NCBI GenBank assembly: GCA_003650585.1
Contig: QMQS01000038.1
Span: 1-8,905 of the forward strand
Direction of reading: 5' to 3'
Length of the DNA stretch: 8,905 bases
Source: Candidatus Woesearchaeota archaeon
GTDB lineage: Archaea > Nanobdellota > Nanobdellia > Woesearchaeales > B29-G15
The position numbers were made by a program, and so were the translations under genes. The notes below the pieces were generated by a model. The model saw only the letters and a list, made by a program, of their open reading frames with translations, was not told where the DNA came from and ran no database searches. This document shows, piece by piece, positions 5,376-8,905 of this stretch (its first letter is position 1; each line of letters opens with the position of its first letter).

Positions 5376-5996
5376 ATGCCATCGAAATCACAACTTGCAA
5401 TAATCCTGTCTAAACTCAAGCAGTTTGACAACCCCAAAATTGTGCTAGAGCAGTACTCAACCGAGCCAGAGGTGGCTGCAGCTGTGCTCTGGTTTGCTTT
5501 TATGCAAGGGGATATCCAAGGCAAGACAATAGCAGACCTTGGATGTGGACCTGGCATATTTGGCATAGGGGCTGCCATTCTGGGAGCAAAGATGGTGTAT
5601 TTTGTTGATATGGACAACTATGCTATTAACACAACAAGAGATAACATCTCTCAGGTGGAAGGGATGTTAGAAGGCGTAGAACTTGAATTGCTAAAGATGA
5701 ATGTGGCTGAATTTACAAAGAGAGTGGACGTTGTATTGCAGAACCCCCCTTTTGGCACAAAGATAAAGCATCATGATAGATTGTTCCTAAGCAAGGCATT
5801 TGAGGTAGCAGATGTGGTTTATAGCATTCATAAAATCACAAGCAAGGGCTTTATTGAAGCATTCTCAAGAGACAATGGGTTTAGTGTCACTCATGTGCTA
5901 CCCTATGAGATGCGACTTGTGAGAAGCATGAAGCACCACAAAAAGCCGGTTGTAAAGGTCAAAGTGGCATGCTGGAGACTGGAGAGAAGAAGGTAA
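5376..5996 (+). CDS. METTL5-like N6-adenine rRNA methyltransferase
   Basis: The 206-residue Rossmann-fold methyltransferase is expected to use S-adenosylmethionine to methylate N6 of an adenosine in small-subunit rRNA, by analogy with eukaryotic METTL5. Residues 24-35 (LEQYSTEPEVAA) match the conserved METTL5 opening. Motif I is ADLGCGPGIFGIG at 53-65, the acidic motif II end is FVDMD at 76-80, and the catalytic NPPF is at 123-126 within LQNPPFGTK. The later YSIHK segment and the basic end (MKHHKKPVVKVKV) also match METTL5 proteins. All key residues are intact. Eukaryotic METTL5 works with TRMT112, but no Trm112-like gene is in the window. The gene is followed after 33 bp by the first CRP-like gene, which has its own promoter. 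Family assignment is strong; the exact RNA site is inferred. Confidence 0.9.
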   Translation: MPSKSQLAIILSKLKQFDNPKIVLEQYSTEPEVAAAVLWFAFMQGDIQGKTIADLGCGPGIFGIGAAILGAKMVYFVDMDNYAINTTRDNISQVEGMLEGVELELLKMNVAEFTKRVDVVLQNPPFGTKIKHHDRLFLSKAFEVADVVYSIHKITSKGFIEAFSRDNGFSVTHVLPYEMRLVRSMKHHKKPVVKVKVACWRLERRR

Positions 5997-5998
5997 AG

Positions 5999-6004
5999 TT
6001 TAAA
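5999..6004 (+). promoter_or_regulatory. TATA element (TTTAAA) of the first CRP-like gene
   Basis: TTTAAA begins 31 bp before the ATG at 6030 and directly after the stop of the methyltransferase gene, predicting a separate leaderless transcript. Confidence 0.62.
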
Positions 6005-6029
6005 GATTAGTTCTACTTACAAGTGGCTA

Positions 6030-6758
6030 ATGGGTTTGGTAGAGATTATTAAGGCTCTAGAACAGGACGCACATGAAGAGCTGCTCTTGCATGGAGAGAT
6101 AGTGACCCATAAGCATCTATCAAGGGTATTCTCACAAGAGCCACCCCTCGTAGGTTTGGTGACAAAAGGAAGGGTAATGGAAACATGGTATTATGGGAAG
6201 AAACCAATACTAGGGATTGATATTTATATGGAAGGGGAAGTGTTTATTGTACCAAGACCAAAGGCTTATTCAGTTGCATACATTGGATTAGAGCTTGATA
6301 ATAGAGTATGTTTTTTAAGTAGTGCTCAAATGTACGAGCCCTTGAGGGATAACCCAATGGCAAACCGAGAGCTTTGGGAGTTAATACAGAAAAGAGAAGC
6401 ATTGGCAGCATGGAAGCTAATACAAGCAGAAATCCCGGGGTACGAAAGCAGGGTATTAAAAGAGCTGATAAGATTGGCATTCAAGAGTCCATCCAAGCAA
6501 AGAAATAGGTTTTATGAGGTAAAAGCAACTCAGGCACAGCTTGGATTGCTATCTGGTGTGAGTAGGGTAAATGTGACTCACACAATAGAAAAACTAAGGA
6601 GAGGTAAATCTGTTGGTGGATATGTGTTCAGAAATAGTTTAATAGAAAAAGGAGAGAAACCAAGGGCTACTGTAGTCCGGTTTGATGCCAATGATGTGAA
6701 AGGGTATCTCAACTCTCTAGGAGAAGAGGGTCGCATTCCAGATGTTTATTCACTCTAA
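6030..6758 (+). CDS. CRP/FNR-like transcriptional regulator, paralogue A
   Basis: The 242-residue protein has the layout of CRP/FNR regulators. A beta-rich N-terminal sensor domain (about 35-100) includes GIDIYMEGEVFIVPRP, the counterpart of the turn GxxxGE/DxF. A connecting helix follows (about 112-150). The C-terminal winged helix has its HTH at 167-190 (TQAQLGLLSGVSRVNVTHTI). The cyclic-nucleotide phosphate-binding cassette of true CRP is not visible and there is no FNR-type Cys cluster, so the ligand is unknown. It aligns without gaps to the next gene across residues 40-77 (versus 34-71), with 12 of 38 identities counted by eye, and again through the HTH. Its leaderless-type promoter is independent. 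CRP-like proteins are uncommon in Archaea. The HTH role is fairly sure; CRP membership is moderately sure. Confidence 0.68.
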   Translation: MGLVEIIKALEQDAHEELLLHGEIVTHKHLSRVFSQEPPLVGLVTKGRVMETWYYGKKPILGIDIYMEGEVFIVPRPKAYSVAYIGLELDNRVCFLSSAQMYEPLRDNPMANRELWELIQKREALAAWKLIQAEIPGYESRVLKELIRLAFKSPSKQRNRFYEVKATQAQLGLLSGVSRVNVTHTIEKLRRGKSVGGYVFRNSLIEKGEKPRATVVRFDANDVKGYLNSLGEEGRIPDVYSL

Positions 6759-6779
6759 AGGGGTTATTTTTACAAAAAG

Positions 6780-6785
6780 TTTAAA
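6780..6785 (+). promoter_or_regulatory. TATA element (TTTAAA) of the second CRP-like gene
   Basis: TTTAAA begins exactly 30 bp before the GTG at 6810. The fixed spacing decides the start: the nearby ATG at 6806 is in another frame and no other in-frame start fits. Confidence 0.65.
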
Positions 6786-6809
6786 AATTAGATTGGTTTT
6801 CTCAAATGT

Positions 6810-7529
6810 GTGACACTAGAAGAGCTTTTAGATGAGAAGGGAATCAGAACAGAGCTAGAAGAGAAAGGAGAGTTTCATATTGCCTCTGTGCTTAGTGCTG
6901 GGCTTTCTCTTGTTGGAAGAGTGGACTCAGGTATGCTCCTAGAAATATTCCAGTTTGATGACTTAAATCCCATTGGGTTTGAGGTTTATCTACCGGGTGA
7001 TATGTTCTATTTGCCATTCCCGCTGAACAGAGTAACCCGCTACAGAGCAATCTCAAAGTTGGGTGATACTAAGCTAAGCTTTTGCATAGTCCCTAATTCA
7101 GAGGAGGGACTAGAGGAACTAAAAGACCAGAGAATGTACATCCACGCTTGCAGAGAAGAGTTGCATCAACTCTACGGCATGACTAGAGTGGCAATAGAGG
7201 TGGTGAGGCTTGCACTCAGAGCCAAAGAGGAGATTCAACACAATGGCGAGGGCTATTTGGTAGCAAGGCTAACCCAGGAGAACATTGGGTTGTTGGCAGG
7301 AGTTAAAAGGGAGAATGTGACCCAGTATCTAAAGAGGATTAAGATGGGAGAAGTGTTTGGTAGAGAAGTGGTAGAAGAGGGGTTTAGATTCACAAAATGG
7401 CATAGAGAAAAAACAAGCCGGGGAACATTTGTGAGAAACGCCCAGTATGTCCCAAAGGAGGAAGCACAGCAGTTCCTTGAGAGATTTGGGCCCGAGCTTC
7501 TAAGATTGCCTTTGTATCAGAAAGATTAA
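6810..7529 (+). CDS. CRP/FNR-like transcriptional regulator, paralogue B
   Basis: The 239-residue protein is a paralogue of its upstream neighbour. The N-terminal sensor-like beta domain contains GFEVYLPGDMFYLPFP at residues 56-71, typical of the LPGDxF turn of CRP-fold proteins. The long helix around 112-140 would be the dimerisation helix, and the C-terminal HTH is at 155-178 (TQENIGLLAGVKRENVTQYL). No cyclic-nucleotide cassette and no Cys cluster for iron-sulfur binding are visible. The GTG start lies exactly 30 bp after the TATA core, so the mRNA should be leaderless. The downstream TrmB-like gene follows after 26 bp with a Shine-Dalgarno, so the two probably share a transcript. The two CRP-like proteins might form homodimers or a heterodimer; that is inference. 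Confidence 0.7.
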   Translation: MTLEELLDEKGIRTELEEKGEFHIASVLSAGLSLVGRVDSGMLLEIFQFDDLNPIGFEVYLPGDMFYLPFPLNRVTRYRAISKLGDTKLSFCIVPNSEEGLEELKDQRMYIHACREELHQLYGMTRVAIEVVRLALRAKEEIQHNGEGYLVARLTQENIGLLAGVKRENVTQYLKRIKMGEVFGREVVEEGFRFTKWHREKTSRGTFVRNAQYVPKEEAQQFLERFGPELLRLPLYQKD

Positions 7530-7535
7530 TAAATT

Positions 7536-7541
7536 AGGAGG
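7536..7541 (+). promoter_or_regulatory. Shine-Dalgarno sequence (AGGAGG) with long spacing
   Basis: AGGAGG is a perfect anti-SD match, but it ends 14 nt before the ATG at 7556, longer than the usual 5-9 nt. A stop in frame at 7550-7552 rules out an earlier start other than ATT at 7553. It is the only strong SD in the window and belongs to a gene internal to a transcript. Confidence 0.7.
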
Positions 7542-7555
7542 CAAGAATTTAGATT

Positions 7556-8296
7556 ATGGAAGCCAATGAAGAGAAAGTCTTGGAAGAACTTGGTTTGAGC
7601 CAGAATGAGAGCAAGGTTTATCTTACACTTCTTGAACTGGGTTCTACAACTGCTGGTGAGATTGCTAAGAAAAGCAAAGTCCATAGGACAAATGTGTATG
7701 ATGCTCTCGAAGGATTAATGAAAAGGGGACTTGCTTCGTATATAATCAAGGATAGAACAAAATACTTTGAAGCAAGCCCACCAGAGGACTTGCTTAGATA
7801 CCTACAAGACAAGGAGGAGAGACTTAAAGAGATTCTGCCGAAACTCAATTTGATTAGAGAGCTTAGCGAGAAGAAGAGCCAAGCACATGTTTACGAGGGT
7901 TTGAAGGCATTCATCAACCTCAACTATGGGTGGCTCCGCTATCGTGAACCAATACTGGTTTTTGGTATACCTAAGGGTGTTGTTGAGAAGTATCTCAAGT
8001 TTGATATACCCAAGTGGCACAAGAAGAGGATAGCACTAAAGATAGTAATGAAACACATCTACAATGAGAACGCAAAGGAGCGTATACGCTACTTAAACTC
8101 ACTTCCCTACACAGAGGCAGGCTACCTCCCTGAGAGATTCAACAGCGATGTTTCCACTGTCACCTGTGGGGATGAGGTTGTGTTGGTGTTCTGGATGGAG
8201 CCAATAATGATGATTCAGATTATAAACAAGAAGATAGCCCAGAGCTACAAAAATTACTTCGAACTTTTGTGGAGTCATTGTAAAAAGCCAGACTAA
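7556..8296 (+). CDS. TrmB-family transcriptional regulator
   Basis: The 246-residue protein matches the archaeal TrmB family. The N-terminal winged helix spans about 13-60 (LSQNESKVYLTLLELGSTTA, then EIAKKSKVHRTNVYDALEGL), with the wing KDRTKYFEASPPEDLL at 65-80. A short coiled coil (about 84-106, RLKEILPKLNLIRELSEKK) should form the dimer. The C-terminal effector part (about 110-246) begins with VYEGLKAF and LVFGIPKG, the short TrmB C-terminal type rather than the long maltose-binding form. TrmB proteins sense small metabolites, often sugars, and repress or activate catabolic genes; the ligand here is unknown. The gene lies 26 bp after the second CRP-like gene, preceded by AGGAGG, so co-transcription is likely. 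Its TAA overlaps the TAG of the convergent gene. Family assignment is strong. Confidence 0.92.
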   Translation: MEANEEKVLEELGLSQNESKVYLTLLELGSTTAGEIAKKSKVHRTNVYDALEGLMKRGLASYIIKDRTKYFEASPPEDLLRYLQDKEERLKEILPKLNLIRELSEKKSQAHVYEGLKAFINLNYGWLRYREPILVFGIPKGVVEKYLKFDIPKWHKKRIALKIVMKHIYNENAKERIRYLNSLPYTEAGYLPERFNSDVSTVTCGDEVVLVFWMEPIMMIQIINKKIAQSYKNYFELLWSHCKKPD

Positions 8297-8905
8297 ACCT
8301 GTTGGGGAGCTAAAGCCAAATACGCATCAACTGCATTCAACGCTTCTGCCACAACCTCTTTAACTCTATTCTCATCACCCAACTCGTACCTCAGTAATGG
8401 CAGCCCTGCAATTAGTCTTATGCCATGTTTCAATCTCTCCATAAACTCAACATCGTAGGGTGTTTCAGGAGGTGGAGCCCTCTCTAACAGCCCCCTAAAT
8501 GTACAGAGACGGTCGGCCATGCGTTGGTCCATGTCGCCATTCAATGCTGATACCAACGAAAAGTATGCAGGATTTCTGGGGATTAAACCCTCAAAGTAAG
8601 TGGTGGCATTCACTGGCTCTTCATTAACCACCCTTGGCATGTTGGGTGGGTTAATACCAACGAAAAACACTTGCGCGGGTGTTTGCTTTTTTGTTTCTGC
8701 AATAATGCTCTGCTTGGCACTCTGAGCCAATGCTAACCTTTCTTCTATACCTTCCAGTGCTTGGAATGTTTTATAGAGCTGTATTGCGTAATCCAAACCC
8801 TGCACATCTTTGCTCTCCTTTGATGTAGATGCTAAACTGTCAATCCTACTTAGGGCTTTTAACTTTGCTTCCTCTAACTGTTGTGAGATTTCTCTTGCGT
8901 GTTTG
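8293..8905 (-). CDS. Unrecognised helical protein, N-terminus beyond the window
   Basis: The minus-strand frame is open from the right edge to the TAG at 8293-8295, giving about 203 visible residues. An internal GTG at 8805 could pose as a start, but the frame stays open and protein-like upstream of it (KHAREISQQLEEAKLKALSR), so the gene most likely continues outside the window. The first visible third is a charged, Ala/Gln-rich helix likely to form a coiled coil. The middle contains a Pro/Asn-rich segment (FVGINPPNMPRVVNEEPVNA). The rest is helical, ending in ALNAVDAYLALAPQQV. No family, catalytic motif or membrane segment was recognised. It ends tail to tail with the TrmB gene, with a 4-bp overlap of the stop codons. 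That it is coding is fairly sure; its function is unknown. Confidence 0.68.
   Translation of the reverse strand, partial: KHAREISQQLEEAKLKALSRIDSLASTSKESKDVQGLDYAIQLYKTFQALEGIEERLALAQSAKQSIIAETKKQTPAQVFFVGINPPNMPRVVNEEPVNATTYFEGLIPRNPAYFSLVSALNGDMDQRMADRLCTFRGLLERAPPPETPYDVEFMERLKHGIRLIAGLPLLRYELGDENRVKEVVAEALNAVDAYLALAPQQV

Noticed and set aside
6572..6582. TGTGACTCACA, a CRP-like palindrome
   Set aside because: It lies inside the HTH coding region of paralogue A and encodes the recognition-helix residues VTH; the paralogue has a related TGTGACCC at the same codons. Codon usage explains it better than an operator.
6808..6816. GTGTGACAC dyad over the start codon of paralogue B
   Set aside because: The arms are only 4 bp and overlap coding sequence; easily chance.
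1..8905. CRISPR array, transposon ends, tRNA or rRNA genes, integration sites
   Set aside because: Reading both strands showed no regularly spaced repeats, no transposase or integrase motifs and no cloverleaf-like sequence.

Overview
The window reads as an AT-leaning archaeal chromosome segment. Nearly every gene starts about 30-35 bp downstream of a box-A/TATA element (TTTAAA, TATAAA or TTTTTAAG), so most mRNAs should be leaderless or nearly so. One Shine-Dalgarno sequence is seen, before an operon-internal gene. Arginine is mostly AGA/AGG, and the gene families (TrmB-type regulator, METTL5-like methyltransferase, coiled-coil winged-helix protein) fit Archaea. The lineage cannot be fixed; a DPANN-like or deep euryarchaeal genome is possible but is only an impression.

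Layout. Positions 1-161 hold the 3' end of a flavin-reductase-like gene, followed by what looks like a decayed alpha/beta-hydrolase tail (170-337). A minus-strand 331-residue protein with several helix-turn-helix-like segments (369-1364) diverges from a patatin-like lipid acyl hydrolase (1457-2245). The patatin gene converges on a minus-strand coiled-coil/winged-helix protein (2270-2797), which diverges from an unrecognised 172-residue gene (2907-3425). Then come a possible 48-residue Cys/His microprotein on the minus strand, a GNAT acetyltransferase (3680-4126) with a striking inverted repeat around its promoter, a nucleotidyltransferase with a helical C-terminal part (4188-5045), and a small minus-strand basic-tailed protein (5035-5337).

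From 5376 the plus strand carries a METTL5-like rRNA adenine methyltransferase, two tandem paralogous CRP/FNR-like regulators (6030-6758, 6810-7529) and a TrmB-family regulator (7556-8296). The last gene, on the minus strand, runs off the right edge and overlaps the TrmB gene end by 4 bp.

The window is rich in regulators: five likely DNA-binding proteins in under 9 kb. The most novel points are the tandem archaeal CRP-like pair, the multi-HTH protein, the inverted repeats that bracket TATA boxes, and the 48-residue Cys/His ORF. No tRNA, rRNA, CRISPR array, transposase or integrase was recognised.
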